A stretch of 40,168 nucleotides of DNA from Paludibacter sp. (GCF_009712605.1 NZ_WASO01000007.1:1-40168); one strand, 5' to 3'; counted from the first letter of the stretch, positions 24,446 through 33,515 are shown. The notes: generated from the sequence alone by a model not told the origin. Numbers and translations are program-made.

Positions 24446-25555
24446 ATGACACAGATACAACCCGAACTGACTGAAGATATAAAAAAATACGGAGCGTTCG
24501 ATTTTACGGCTTGCTACAACTGCGGTAATTGTACGGCAGTATGCAACCTAACGGAAAAGAATTCCAATTTTCCGCGCATGATGGTACGTTATTCCATGTT
24601 GGGACTGAAAGAAGAGATTCTGTCGAGCAAAGAACTCTGGATGTGTTATGCCTGCGGAGAATGTAGCGATACCTGCCCGCGCGAGGCCGGCCCAGGCGTT
24701 CTGATGTCCAACCTGCGCCGCTATGCCATTGCCAATTACGAAAAGACAGGACTCACCCGCCTGATGTTCAAAAACAATCCGTTCTTTATTGCCATCACAC
24801 TGATTTTGGCCGTAGTGCTGGCGTTTTTCCTGCTCACCATCAAACCCGATACTGAAGTGGCACGCTGGCTTTTCCGCTACGTGCCTTACGAGGTATTGCA
24901 CAGTTTCGGCATGGGCGCTTTTGCCTTGATGGGACTTTCGGCATTCGTTGGAGTCGTAGTGATGTGGCGTCACATTGGTAAAGAGAAGAAAATTGCTTTT
25001 ACAGGAGAATTCTTCAAAAAAGCGGTCAATGCAGCCAAAAAGGTAATCGGTGAAGTTGCAACCTTGAAACGGTATCAAAATTGCGACAGCGACAGCTCTA
25101 TCTGGAGCAAAAAGGCGGTTTGGTTACGCCCATGGTTTGTTCACTGGACGATTATGTGGGGATTTATCGGTCTGCTGGTAGCCACTACACTCGATTTTAT
25201 CTTCAAAGATCCGGCAACAACCATCTGGTGGCCGTCTCGAATTTTGGGCACGATTGCCGGAATTCTGATGGTGTACGGATCAACGGTGGCGCTCAACTAT
25301 CGATTCCGCAAGATAACCAAAACCTATGCCAATACCTTGATGGCCGACTGGATGTTCCTCGGATTCCTATGGTTGGCAGGCATCACCGGGTTCTGGCTGG
25401 AAATTGCCGTTGCGATGGGAGCCGATCTGTTCATCAACCACGTTGTACTCATGATCCACATCATTATCTCGATGGAATTGGTCATCCTTTTTGCCTTCTC
25501 AAAATTTGCACATGCCTTTTATCGCCCGCTGGCATTGTTCATGCATAACCTCTAA
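24446..25555 (+). CDS. QmoC-like fusion: HdrC iron-sulfur domain plus membrane cytochrome b
   Basis: 369 residues. The N-terminal HdrC-type domain has Cys23/26/29/33 and Cys67/70/73/77 for two [4Fe-4S] clusters. From about residue 110 the protein has about five to six membrane helices of the NarI/HdrE/DsrM type, with histidines able to bind heme b (near 152, 226, and in FINHVVLMIHIIIS). This fused layout is that of QmoC, which exchanges electrons with menaquinone. It is the last gene of the operon and the only integral-membrane one, so it should anchor the complex. Confidence 0.87.
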   Translation: MTQIQPELTEDIKKYGAFDFTACYNCGNCTAVCNLTEKNSNFPRMMVRYSMLGLKEEILSSKELWMCYACGECSDTCPREAGPGVLMSNLRRYAIANYEKTGLTRLMFKNNPFFIAITLILAVVLAFFLLTIKPDTEVARWLFRYVPYEVLHSFGMGAFALMGLSAFVGVVVMWRHIGKEKKIAFTGEFFKKAVNAAKKVIGEVATLKRYQNCDSDSSIWSKKAVWLRPWFVHWTIMWGFIGLLVATTLDFIFKDPATTIWWPSRILGTIAGILMVYGSTVALNYRFRKITKTYANTLMADWMFLGFLWLAGITGFWLEIAVAMGADLFINHVVLMIHIIISMELVILFAFSKFAHAFYRPLALFMHNL

Positions 25556-25626
25556 GCCATTGGGCATATACTTACCAATAGCAACTATCCAGTATATTAC
25601 TTTTAGGCTATGAGTATTTAGACAAA

Positions 25627-25670
25627 CAGTCTGGTTCCACATTAGATCAATAACTATGGGACCAGACTGT
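25627..25670. repeat. 13-bp inverted repeat downstream of the Qmo-like operon
   Basis: ACAGTCTGGTTCC (25627-25639) pairs with GGGACCAGACTGT (25658-25670) with one G-T pair and an 18-nt loop. No T-run follows on either strand, so it may be a weak or factor-dependent terminator, or an unrelated palindrome. Confidence 0.5.
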
Positions 25671-25711
25671 AAAACCATCCAAATATTTCAAATCCTACTT
25701 CACACTCATTG

Positions 25712-25972
25712 CTATTTACAAACATTCAATAGTTTGGGTCTAAGCTCGCGTATCCACAAATCATACCCCTTGGGGTTCATATGCCTCCTGTCGGCCTTAA
25801 AGATATCTTCACGCAATTTTTTCGGTTCATCATACAGACAAGTCGCCACATCCACAAATTGAACAGTTGTCTGATTCGTGCACCATTCTGACAACAGGCT
25901 ATTAATTGCTTTTTGCTTTACAAGCATCTTTAAACGAGCATATGACGGTTTGAAGGACAACAAAAAAATCAT
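25712..25972 (-). pseudogene. C-terminal remnant of an SGNH/GDSL hydrolase
   Basis: 86 codons that read as only the last part of an SGNH hydrolase: SFKPSYARLK, then FVDVATCLYD, and the catalytic Asp-His block KADRRHMNPKGYDLW near the end. The N-terminal half with the GDS nucleophile, roughly 130-150 residues, is absent; the upstream DNA instead holds the promoter of the superoxide dismutase. The gene was therefore probably cut by a deletion or insertion at about 25973. It is unlikely to be active. Confidence 0.7.
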
Positions 25973-26013
25973 TTAAAAAGCTGTACATCTCCACATTTCG
26001 GGCTTCACCGTTG

Positions 26014-26021
26014 TATCTTTG
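26014..26021 (+). promoter_or_regulatory. -7 promoter element for the superoxide dismutase gene
   Basis: TAtcTTTG matches the -7 consensus about 94 bp before the ATG at 26115; a clear -33 is lacking. Confidence 0.45.
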
Positions 26022-26100
26022 ATATTTCGTTGCAAACCAACCGGCTTCATCTAAAACAGAATGAGAACGGTAAATTCAACAAGTAATTCAACAAAATAAT

Positions 26101-26114
26101 TAAGGAGGAGAACT
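26101..26114 (+). promoter_or_regulatory. Strong Shine-Dalgarno sequence
   Basis: AAGGAGGAG (26102-26110) ends 4 bp before the ATG at 26115. It is nearly a full anti-16S match, unlike the other genes of the window, where such sites are absent or weak. Confidence 0.7.
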
Positions 26115-26849
26115 ATGAAAAAAGCTATATCACTTTTCGCATTCCTTTTTCTGGGAATGCTTTATTCAGGATGTATTTTGCATGCTGAAAAGCCATCTGA
26201 TGATCAGAGTAAAAATGGTATCGTCAACAAATTTGAATTCAAAGCCCTGCCGTATGCGTATGACGCCCTTGAACCATATATCGATAAACTAACGGTAGAA
26301 ATACATTACAGTAAGCACCATAAAGCATACTTTGATAACTTTACTAAGGCAATAAGCGGCACTGAAATGGAATCAATGGACATAAAGGATATTTTCAAAA
26401 ACATCAGCAAATATTCTGCGGCGATCCGAAACAATAGCGGAGGGTATTTCAACCATATGCTTTATTGGGAAAACATGAAACCTCATGGAGGCGGTCAGCC
26501 TTCAGGCCAACTGATGGAAGCTATTGTAAAATCATTCAATTCTTTCGATGCATTCAAAAAACAGTTTTCAGATGCCGGCAAATCAAGGTTTGGAAGCGGA
26601 TGGGCATGGTTGTGCCTCGACTACAAAGGCAATTTATTTATCTGTTCCACTCCCAATCAGGATAATCCGCTAATGGATATCGCAGATCAGAAAGGAATTC
26701 CCCTATTGACCATGGATGTTTGGGAACATGCTTATTATCTTAAGTACCAAAACAGAAGGGCTGATTACATCGATGCATTCTGGAATGTTATAAACTGGGA
26801 CGAAGTAGCCCGAAGGTATGCAAACGCTTTGATGGAGATTGCAAAATAA
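26115..26849 (+). CDS. Lipoprotein Fe/Mn-family superoxide dismutase
   Basis: 244 residues. A signal peptide with a lipobox (LYSGC, Cys20) predicts export and lipidation, unusual for this normally cytoplasmic enzyme. Metal ligands are His64, His114, Asp201 and His205. The residues NNSGGYFNH (Gly rather than Gln) and STPNQDNPL (Gln182) resemble Mn-type enzymes, so Mn or cambialistic use is more likely than strict Fe. It would destroy superoxide at the cell surface or in the periplasm. It has a strong Shine-Dalgarno site and is flanked by a broken SGNH gene, both of which would fit acquisition by transfer. It converges with the aminopeptidase gene. Confidence 0.9.
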   Translation: MKKAISLFAFLFLGMLYSGCILHAEKPSDDQSKNGIVNKFEFKALPYAYDALEPYIDKLTVEIHYSKHHKAYFDNFTKAISGTEMESMDIKDIFKNISKYSAAIRNNSGGYFNHMLYWENMKPHGGGQPSGQLMEAIVKSFNSFDAFKKQFSDAGKSRFGSGWAWLCLDYKGNLFICSTPNQDNPLMDIADQKGIPLLTMDVWEHAYYLKYQNRRADYIDAFWNVINWDEVARRYANALMEIAK

Positions 26850-26852
26850 AAA

Positions 26853-26876
26853 AAAGCCGGGCACAAGCCCGGCTTT
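26853..26876. terminator. Bidirectional terminator
   Basis: Perfect 10-bp stem AAAGCCGGGC (26853-26862) / GCCCGGCTTT (26867-26876) with loop ACAA, flanked by an A-run upstream that gives a T-run on the minus strand. It serves the converging dismutase and aminopeptidase genes. Confidence 0.88.
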
Positions 26877-26895
26877 ACAATTGTACAATTTCGTA

Positions 26896-28284
26896 TCAGT
26901 TTCCTTTGCGGATGGCTTCTACTTCGTCTACACACATTGGTTTATGCTTACCCACGCGGCAGGCGCCGGTTTCGGTAATCATATAATCTTCTTCGTTACG
27001 GATACCACCGAAATCCCGAAACTTCTGCACCTCGTTCCAATTCACAAACTCTTTGAACAAGCCTTCGGACTGCCATTTATCCATCAACTCGGGAATAAAA
27101 TAGATTCCGGGTTCGATGGTAAACACATGTCCCGGACGCAAAGGTTTGGCAAACCGCAATGACTTCAGTCCAAACTGAGTGCTCTTCGGTTCGCCGTCAT
27201 AACCTACCCATACCTCACCCAGGTTTTCCATATCGTGCACGTCGAGCCCCATCATGTGACCCGTGCCGCAAGGCATAAACAGTGCATGTGCTCCGGCTAT
27301 CAACGATTCTTCCACATCTCCTTTCATCAGTCCGAGCTCCTGCATACTCAAAACAATAGAGCGACAGGCAGCAAAATGCACATCACGGAAAGGCACACCG
27401 GGAGCTAGCTTCGCGACAGCTGCATCATAAGCCTTCAGACTCATTTCATACACCATTTTTTGCTGCGCGGTAAAAGTTTTATCTACCGGAAATGTACTCG
27501 ACAAGTCGCCGGCATAGTGCATCTTCGATTCGCCCCCGGCATCCAACAAAAATAGATCGCCGCTTTTTAGCACGTTGCCGTGATAGTGGTTATGGAGGGT
27601 TTGTCCGTTGATAGTGGCAATGATGGGGAACGACAACTCACAATCGGCAGCCAGTGCCACCTCGTAAACACGGGCAGCCACCTGCGCTTCTGTGAGACCG
27701 GGCCGTACCATCTGCATGGCAGCCACGTGCATATCTACCGAAAGGTTGACGCCCTTTTCGATTTCTGCAATTTCCTCCGCCGTCTTTATTTCACGCTGAC
27801 TAACCACTGCTTTTGTCAATGACAGCGACGCTTTTGCAGCAATTTCGTCGGGATGGAGACCAAGCCATGATTGCAGCTTCAGTTTCGTTTCGGCACGGTA
27901 GGGAGACAGAAAATGAATTGCGCGACCACGTTTTTGCGCGTCGGTCAGAAAGTCCTGCAATTTTGACGAAGGCCGTGTTTCGATTATACCGGCTTCGGCA
28001 GCACGGTCTGCAATGGTAGGTTGCGGTCCCATCCACACAATGTCGTCGATGGTATAATCTTCGCCGAAAATAATCTGGCGCTGATTGTCCACGTCGATCA
28101 CGCCCACGATGGAAGGAAAATCCACACCGAAATAGTAGAGAAAAGTACTATCCTGACGAAAATGATAGCCATTATCGGCATAATTCATCGGACTTTCATC
28201 ATTTCCGGGCAGTAATACAATACCCGATCCAAGTTTCTTTGCCAGCGTCAACCGGCGCTGGATATAAGTCTCTTTATTAAACAT
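26896..28284 (-). CDS. pepP: Xaa-Pro aminopeptidase (M24B)
   Basis: 462 residues: an N-terminal aminopeptidase-P domain (about 5-140) and a C-terminal pita-bread M24 domain. The dinuclear metal ligands are visible: LLDAGGE, then HYAGDLSSTFPV (two Asp), GTGHMMGLDVHD (His), TIEPGIYF (Glu) and GGIRNEEDYMIT (Glu). It removes the N-terminal residue before proline in peptides in the cytoplasm. There is no signal peptide. It stands alone, transcribed leftward, with a good terminator behind it. Confidence 0.93.
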   Translation of the reverse strand: MFNKETYIQRRLTLAKKLGSGIVLLPGNDESPMNYADNGYHFRQDSTFLYYFGVDFPSIVGVIDVDNQRQIIFGEDYTIDDIVWMGPQPTIADRAAEAGIIETRPSSKLQDFLTDAQKRGRAIHFLSPYRAETKLKLQSWLGLHPDEIAAKASLSLTKAVVSQREIKTAEEIAEIEKGVNLSVDMHVAAMQMVRPGLTEAQVAARVYEVALAADCELSFPIIATINGQTLHNHYHGNVLKSGDLFLLDAGGESKMHYAGDLSSTFPVDKTFTAQQKMVYEMSLKAYDAAVAKLAPGVPFRDVHFAACRSIVLSMQELGLMKGDVEESLIAGAHALFMPCGTGHMMGLDVHDMENLGEVWVGYDGEPKSTQFGLKSLRFAKPLRPGHVFTIEPGIYFIPELMDKWQSEGLFKEFVNWNEVQKFRDFGGIRNEEDYMITETGACRVGKHKPMCVDEVEAIRKGN

Positions 28285-28471
28285 AGTTGAAATTATTATT
28301 AATCTGCAGAATCTGAAATTGTCTACGCCAACCAGAAACCCTGCAACTATTTTGAAATCATTACATGCAAGAGTTTTCTCCCCTCAATAAAAACAATGGC
28401 TAAGTTACGATTTATCCCTAAGAGAATGACCTTTTGAGGCAGAAATCAATCCCAATAAGACAAAAAAACAA

Positions 28472-28500
28472 ATCCCGATTCTCTTCTCGAGAACCGGGAC
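28472..28500 (-). terminator. Terminator of the arabinose operon
   Basis: On the minus strand TCCCGGTTCTC (28499-28489) pairs with GAGAATCGGGA (28483-28473) with one G-U pair, followed by T-rich sequence. It lies 27 bp after the araB stop. Confidence 0.8.
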
Positions 28501-28525
28501 TCAAACCTATGAATTAAAACACAAA

Positions 28526-30163
28526 TTAAAATTCTTTCTCTGTAAATGCACCCAGCTTGCAGTACTTTTCGTACAGAGCCTGATACATTTTATGATTTTC
28601 GGCATTGGGATAGTACTCTTTGGCAAAGCCCATTCCCATTGCGCTTTGTGCATCTTCTACCTTGACATACACACCGGCAGCCACAGCAGCAAACATCGAA
28701 GCACCGAAAGCACAAGCCTGTTCGGCTTTCGCCACTTTAATAGGCATATTAAGCACATCGGCGAGCGTTTGCATTACAAAAGAAGATTTCAGAGCGATGC
28801 CACCGATACCGATAATCTCTTTAATTTCAACACCGTTTTCGATAAAACGATCAACAATCGCTTTGGAACCGTAAGCAGTGGCTTCCACCAATGCACGGAA
28901 AATAAGCGGAGCTGAGCTACCGAGATTCAAGCCGGTAATCGTTCCCTTTACCGCCTGATTGGCATCGGGAGTACGGCGACCATTCATCCAGTCGGTTGCC
29001 AGAATTGTTGATTCGGATACTGGAACTTTAGCAGCTTCTTTTTCCAAAGCAGGAATAATGCCGTCGATAATCTTCTTTTTGGTTTCGGCATCAATCAGAT
29101 CAGATTGTTCGATTGGCCATGCTACCACACGTTTGAACCATGCGTAAACATCGCCGAAAGCTGACTGACCTGCTTCCAGACCTACCAGGCCCGGGATAAC
29201 CGAACCGTCAACCTGTCCGCAAATACCGGGGATAAGCTTATCGCCCATCTCTTCATAGCTCGACACCATGATGTCGCAGGTTGAAGTACCGATAACGCGT
29301 ACCAACGCACCCGGCTTTACTTCTGCACCAACGGCTCCCATGTGGCAGTCGAATGCTCCTACAGCAACGGCAACATTGGTCGTCAGACCAAGGCGTTGCG
29401 CCCATTCTGCAGTCAATGTACCGGTTTTCTTGTCACTGGGGCAAGTGCTGGTATAGAGGCGATCGCGATAGCCAGCCAAAAGCGGATCGAGAGATGTCAG
29501 GAATTCTTCTGATGGAAGCCCGCCCCATTTTTCGAGCCACATAGCTTTATGACCCGAAGCACAACGGCTACGGCAAATATCTTCTGGTTTGGTTTTGCCT
29601 ACAAGCAAACCGGGCAACCAGTCGCAATGTTCTACGATAGAGTAAGCTGCAGAACGTACCTTTTCGTCGGAACGAAGTACATGCAGGGCTTTTGCCCAGA
29701 ACCATTCGGAAGAGTAGATACCACCTTCGTAAGAGCTATAGTCGATATCCCATTTTGCACACAGATCGTTAATTTCCTGTGCTTCCTGAATAGCAGTGTG
29801 GTCTTTCCACAACACGAACATGGCATTGGGATTTTCAGCAAATTCGGGCAACATGGACAGCGGTGTACCTTCTTTATCGGTAAATACAGGGGTACTTCCG
29901 GTTGTATCGAATGCCATACCTACCACATTTTCAGCAGTACCGGCCGGACACCTTGATAGAGCATCTTTCACTGTATATTCGAGTACATCAATATAATCCT
30001 GCGGGTGTTGGCGATACTGATTGGCGGTCTGAACGCAATATTTACCCTCAGTCCAGCGGGGATAATATTTCACCGAAGAGGCCAGTTCTTTGCCACTCTC
30101 GGCATCTACCACAACGGCACGGGCAGAGTCACTGCCATAGTCAAGTCCTATAACGTATTTCAT
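28526..30163 (-). CDS. araB: L-ribulokinase
   Basis: 545 residues, FGGY-family carbohydrate kinase. The N-terminal start MKYVIGLDYGSDSARAVVVD holds the phosphate-binding motif, and the middle has FDTTGSTPVF and WKDHTA, as in ribulokinases. The C-terminal ATPase half includes IGIGGIALKSSFVMQ. It phosphorylates L-ribulose to L-ribulose-5-phosphate in the cytoplasm, between AraA and AraD in the pathway. It is the last gene of the leftward arabinose operon, 96 bp after araA, with a hairpin in the gap. Confidence 0.93.
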   Translation of the reverse strand: MKYVIGLDYGSDSARAVVVDAESGKELASSVKYYPRWTEGKYCVQTANQYRQHPQDYIDVLEYTVKDALSRCPAGTAENVVGMAFDTTGSTPVFTDKEGTPLSMLPEFAENPNAMFVLWKDHTAIQEAQEINDLCAKWDIDYSSYEGGIYSSEWFWAKALHVLRSDEKVRSAAYSIVEHCDWLPGLLVGKTKPEDICRSRCASGHKAMWLEKWGGLPSEEFLTSLDPLLAGYRDRLYTSTCPSDKKTGTLTAEWAQRLGLTTNVAVAVGAFDCHMGAVGAEVKPGALVRVIGTSTCDIMVSSYEEMGDKLIPGICGQVDGSVIPGLVGLEAGQSAFGDVYAWFKRVVAWPIEQSDLIDAETKKKIIDGIIPALEKEAAKVPVSESTILATDWMNGRRTPDANQAVKGTITGLNLGSSAPLIFRALVEATAYGSKAIVDRFIENGVEIKEIIGIGGIALKSSFVMQTLADVLNMPIKVAKAEQACAFGASMFAAVAAGVYVKVEDAQSAMGMGFAKEYYPNAENHKMYQALYEKYCKLGAFTEKEF

Positions 30164-30181
30164 AAATGTTAGTTGTAAGGA

Positions 30182-30249
30182 ATCAGTTATAAGTTGTAAG
30201 TTAAGAACCCGAAATTCAGATTACTTACAACTTACCACTTATAACTGAT
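30182..30249. repeat. 13-bp inverted repeat between araA and araB
   Basis: ATCAGTTATAAGT (30182-30194) mirrors ACTTATAACTGAT (30237-30249), with a second TTGTAAG/CTTACAA pairing inside. In the transcript it would be a hairpin between the two genes; it could adjust araB expression or protect the mRNA end. Confidence 0.6.
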
Positions 30250-30259
30250 CACTCGTTTT

Positions 30260-31762
30260 TTATCTCAACGCTTTGTTAAGCATGTAATACACTTCGTTGT
30301 TGCGCAAATCCTGACGGAACTGACGGATAGTAGTATCCTTGTCGATAATCAGCATTTCGATGTCAGCGATTTCAGCATAGTCTTCCAACATTTCTGTGGT
30401 TACGGCAAACGAGAAGCTGGAGTGGTGAGTACCACCGGCCAGAATCCATGCACCTGCACCTACTTCAAAATTAGGCATCGGTTTCCACAAAGCACATGCA
30501 ACCGGAAGTTTAGGCAAAGCCTGCGGTTTAACCACTTCTACTTCGTTTACGATCATGCGGAAACGGTTACCCATATCAACGATGGTAGCTGCAACACCTG
30601 TACCTTCGTGAGCCTGGAATACCAGACGAGCGCAGGTTTTAGAATCGCCGATACCGAGGAAATGAACTTCCACACGCGGTTTAACGCCGGTAATATCCGG
30701 GTTGATTTCCAACATGTGGGCCTGCAGAATGGTTGAGTTCTCGCCGTCGAAGTTCAGTGTGTAATCTTCGAGGAACGACTGACCACCTTTCAAGCCCTGA
30801 CCCATTACCCACATGGTACGAACCAAAGCAGCCGATTTCCAGTCGCCTTCGGCACCAAAACCGTAACCTTCGGCCATCAAACGCTGAGAAGCAAAGCCCA
30901 TCAACTGTTTCATACCTTCCAGTTCGTTGAAGCTGGTAGTAAACGCTTTTGCTCCCTTATCCTGAAGGAAACGACGGAGACCGATTTCCTGAGCAGCAGC
31001 ATCGCGAACGAACTGATGTTTTTCTGCACCTTTCTTGCTGTCGGCTGCAAAGTCGTAGAGTTTTTCGTATTCGTCAACCAACGCGTCAATTTCAGCTTCG
31101 GTAACAGCGTTTACATAAGGCACCAACTGTGCGATAGGAGCATTGTCCACGTGGTAACCCAGACGGATTTCAGCTTCTACTTTATCACCATCGGTAACAG
31201 CCACGTTGTTCATATTGTCGCCAAAACGGATAATCAACATATCCTGTGAATCGGCCCAACCGGCACAAACGCGCATCCAGCCTGCAATTTTAGACTGAGT
31301 AACGGCATCTTTCCAGTAACCCACAACCACTTTACGCGGTTTGCGCAGACGGCTGGTGATGTGACCGAATTCGCGGTCGCCGTGAGCCGACTGGTTGAGG
31401 TTCATAAAGTCCATGTCGATTTCGTTCCATGGAATTTGATCGTTGTATTGTGTATGCAGGTGAAGCAACGGTTTTTTGAAGTCCATCAAACCGTGAATCC
31501 ACATTTTGGCAGGAGAGAAAGTGTGCATCCAGGTAATCATACCCACACACTTTGTATCGCCATTGGCAGCACGCATGATTTCCGAAATTTCGGCTGAAGA
31601 GTTAGCGGTACCTTTATAAACCACTTTAATTGGCAGGTTACCCGACTCGTTCAAACCTTTCACCATTTCGTTAGAGTGTGCATCAACTGCAACAACTGCA
31701 TCGCCACCGTATAAAAGCTGTGCTCCGGTAACGAACCAAACTTCTAAATCTTGATATTGCAT
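30260..31762 (-). CDS. araA: L-arabinose isomerase
   Basis: 500 residues, full length for the family. The N-terminal VWFVTGAQLLYG, the central GAEGDWKSAALVRTMWVM and the C-terminal GGTHHSSFSF are diagnostic. It converts L-arabinose to L-ribulose with a divalent metal, usually Mn(II), in the cytoplasm. It lies between araD and araB in the operon. Confidence 0.95.
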   Translation of the reverse strand: MQYQDLEVWFVTGAQLLYGGDAVVAVDAHSNEMVKGLNESGNLPIKVVYKGTANSSAEISEIMRAANGDTKCVGMITWMHTFSPAKMWIHGLMDFKKPLLHLHTQYNDQIPWNEIDMDFMNLNQSAHGDREFGHITSRLRKPRKVVVGYWKDAVTQSKIAGWMRVCAGWADSQDMLIIRFGDNMNNVAVTDGDKVEAEIRLGYHVDNAPIAQLVPYVNAVTEAEIDALVDEYEKLYDFAADSKKGAEKHQFVRDAAAQEIGLRRFLQDKGAKAFTTSFNELEGMKQLMGFASQRLMAEGYGFGAEGDWKSAALVRTMWVMGQGLKGGQSFLEDYTLNFDGENSTILQAHMLEINPDITGVKPRVEVHFLGIGDSKTCARLVFQAHEGTGVAATIVDMGNRFRMIVNEVEVVKPQALPKLPVACALWKPMPNFEVGAGAWILAGGTHHSSFSFAVTTEMLEDYAEIADIEMLIIDKDTTIRQFRQDLRNNEVYYMLNKALR

Positions 31763-31864
31763 ATTATTATTCTTTTAAGGCTCGCCATTACTCCGGTTCA
31801 GGAGCAATTGGTTCGCAAGGATTATTTATATATCTGTTGTTTTCTGTTCAAAAAGAGAGTCTTG

Positions 31865-32551
31865 TTACTGTCCGTAATAGGCATTTGGCCCGTGTTTACG
31901 CATAAAATGTTTTTCGACAAGCAAAGGATTCATCTGTAATTGCGGATTAACACTGTAAGCCACAAACGCCATTTTAGCCACTTGTTCCATTACCACGGCA
32001 TTGTGCACTGCATCGTGAGCATCTTTGCCCCACGAGAACGGACCGTGGTTTTTCACCAGCACGCCCGGCACATGCACCGGATTGATTCCCTGAAAACGTT
32101 CGATAATTACATTTCCGGTTTCCAGTTCATATTCGCCTTTCACTTCGGCTTCTGTCATTGCACGGGTACAGGGAATTGCCTGACTGAAATAGTCGGCATG
32201 TGTTGTGCCGATATTTGGAATATCGCATCCGGCCTGAGCCCATGAGGTTGCAAATGTTGAGTGTGTATGCACTACCCCACCGATGCCTTCAAACGCACGA
32301 TAGAGTGCAAGGTGAGTAGGAGTATCGGAAGATGGTTTCCATTTCCCTTCCACCACATTACCGTCAATATCAAGCAATACCATATCTTCCGGTTTCATAT
32401 CATCATAAGAGATACCCGAAGGTTTAATTGCCACAATACCTTCGTTACGGTCAATGGCACTGACGTTTCCCCAGGTAAAAATCACCAAACCATGTTTTAC
32501 AAGGTCGAGGTTCGTTTGCCATACAACTTCTTTCAGTTCTTTTCTGGTCAT
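31865..32551 (-). CDS. araD: L-ribulose-5-phosphate 4-epimerase
   Basis: 228 residues, class II aldolase fold. The sugar-binding and zinc residues are visible: [38 protein letters not shown] (two His ligands) and [10 protein letters not shown] (third His). It converts L-ribulose-5-phosphate to D-xylulose-5-phosphate, which enters the pentose phosphate pathway. It lies between araR and araA. Confidence 0.95.
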   Translation of the reverse strand: MTRKELKEVVWQTNLDLVKHGLVIFTWGNVSAIDRNEGIVAIKPSGISYDDMKPEDMVLLDIDGNVVEGKWKPSSDTPTHLALYRAFEGIGGVVHTHSTFATSWAQAGCDIPNIGTTHADYFSQAIPCTRAMTEAEVKGEYELETGNVIIERFQGINPVHVPGVLVKNHGPFSWGKDAHDAVHNAVVMEQVAKMAFVAYSVNPQLQMNPLLVEKHFMRKHGPNAYYGQ

Positions 32552-32734
32552 ATTTTTTCAGAGTAAAGAATAAAGAGTAAAGAGCAAAGACGTTTCAGTA
32601 CTTTGATTCACTGTTTATTCTGTTTATTTTCTAACTATCAATCACCTTCAAATGCAATAAATTGGATTGCTCGTGATTCTTTTTTTCAAGATCCAAGTCT
32701 TTATTCTTTGATCTTTTATCTTTGTTCTCTAAGA
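32552..32734. repeat. Short A/G-rich repeats between araD and araR
   Basis: Near 32563-32592 there are tandem AGTAAAGA/AATAAAGA-like heptads (for example AGAGTAAAGAGCAAAG); near 32698-32730 the inverse CTTTATTCTTTGATC occurs. They could form a long imperfect stem in the operon mRNA. No gene is seen. Confidence 0.45.
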
Positions 32735-33442
32735 CTACAATGCAAACCGGAGTCCACTTTGTACCAGTTCAGTATACTTATCGTAATCAAAACGATAATA
32801 GTATGCTCCTCTTTTAGAGTTACTTTTGTCTTTTTCTTCGGTCTTTTCAAAGACATCCATTGCCAGCAGCTTCTTACGGAAATTACGTTTATCGAGCGTA
32901 TCTCCAAAAATTGCTTCGTAGAGCGACTGCAACTGAGGCAATGTAAACAATTCGGGCAACAGGTTAAAGCCAATCGGTTCCACCGCTGCTTTGCGTTTCA
33001 GTTGTTTCTGGGCAATCCGAACCATCTTGTTATGGTCAAAAATCAGATCAGGAATTTCGGTAATCGGCACCCAAACAGCATTATGACTCTCTGCCAGTTC
33101 TTTATCGTAATCGTCAATATTAATCAACGCATAATAAGCTGCCGAAAGTACCCGTTCTCCGGGATCGCGATCCAGTTCTCCAAAAATGCCGATCTGCTCC
33201 ATGTAAACATTTTCCAGCCCCGTCAAATCCTGGAGTACCCGTTCGGCAGCAGCATCAATACTTTCGTCTTTGTTTAAGAAACCTCCCATCAGCGACCACT
33301 CTCCCATGCAGGGATCAAATTTTCGTTTTATCAGCAACAGTTTCAACGTTCCCTGATGAAATCCGAAAATAATACAGTCCACCGCCACATAAAAGCGATC
33401 GTTTTGTTCGTAAAGATTTACTATTCCGTTCGTTTCAGACAC
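32735..33442 (-). CDS. araR: AraR, Nudix-type arabinose regulator (NrtR family)
   Basis: 235 residues: a Nudix domain (about 15-150) and a C-terminal winged helix (about 165-235, FTLPQLQSLYEAIFGDTLDKRNFRKKLL). The Nudix box GGFLNKDESIDAAAERVLQDLTG keeps G, E and R but has lost the catalytic Glu pair (RVLQDLTG for REUXEEXG), so it should sense a ligand, not hydrolyse it. In Bacteroidota such NrtR-family AraR proteins repress arabinose genes and are released by L-arabinose; its place within the ara cluster supports that. The DNA-binding end RRFDY-like ...RYYRFDYDKYTEL is typical. Confidence 0.88.
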   Translation of the reverse strand: MSETNGIVNLYEQNDRFYVAVDCIIFGFHQGTLKLLLIKRKFDPCMGEWSLMGGFLNKDESIDAAAERVLQDLTGLENVYMEQIGIFGELDRDPGERVLSAAYYALINIDDYDKELAESHNAVWVPITEIPDLIFDHNKMVRIAQKQLKRKAAVEPIGFNLLPELFTLPQLQSLYEAIFGDTLDKRNFRKKLLAMDVFEKTEEKDKSNSKRGAYYYRFDYDKYTELVQSGLRFAL

Positions 33443-33467
33443 TATTCTATATTTTAATTTCTAAATA

Positions 33468-33515
33468 GATGACTTTATCCCTCCTTCCAAATCTGAAAGA
33501 AGGAATAAAGTCATC
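33468..33515. repeat. Long hairpin between the SSS transporter and araR
   Basis: GATGACTTTAT (33468-33478) mirrors ATAAAGTCATC (33505-33515), with an inner TCCTTC/GAAGGA stem (33482-33487/33499-33504). On the minus strand no strong T-run follows, so it may only partly reduce read-through from the transporter into araR. Confidence 0.65.

Noticed and set aside
32735-33442. Active Nudix hydrolase as the function of the araR product
   Set aside because: The Glu pair of the Nudix box is missing, and a winged helix and the ara context are present.
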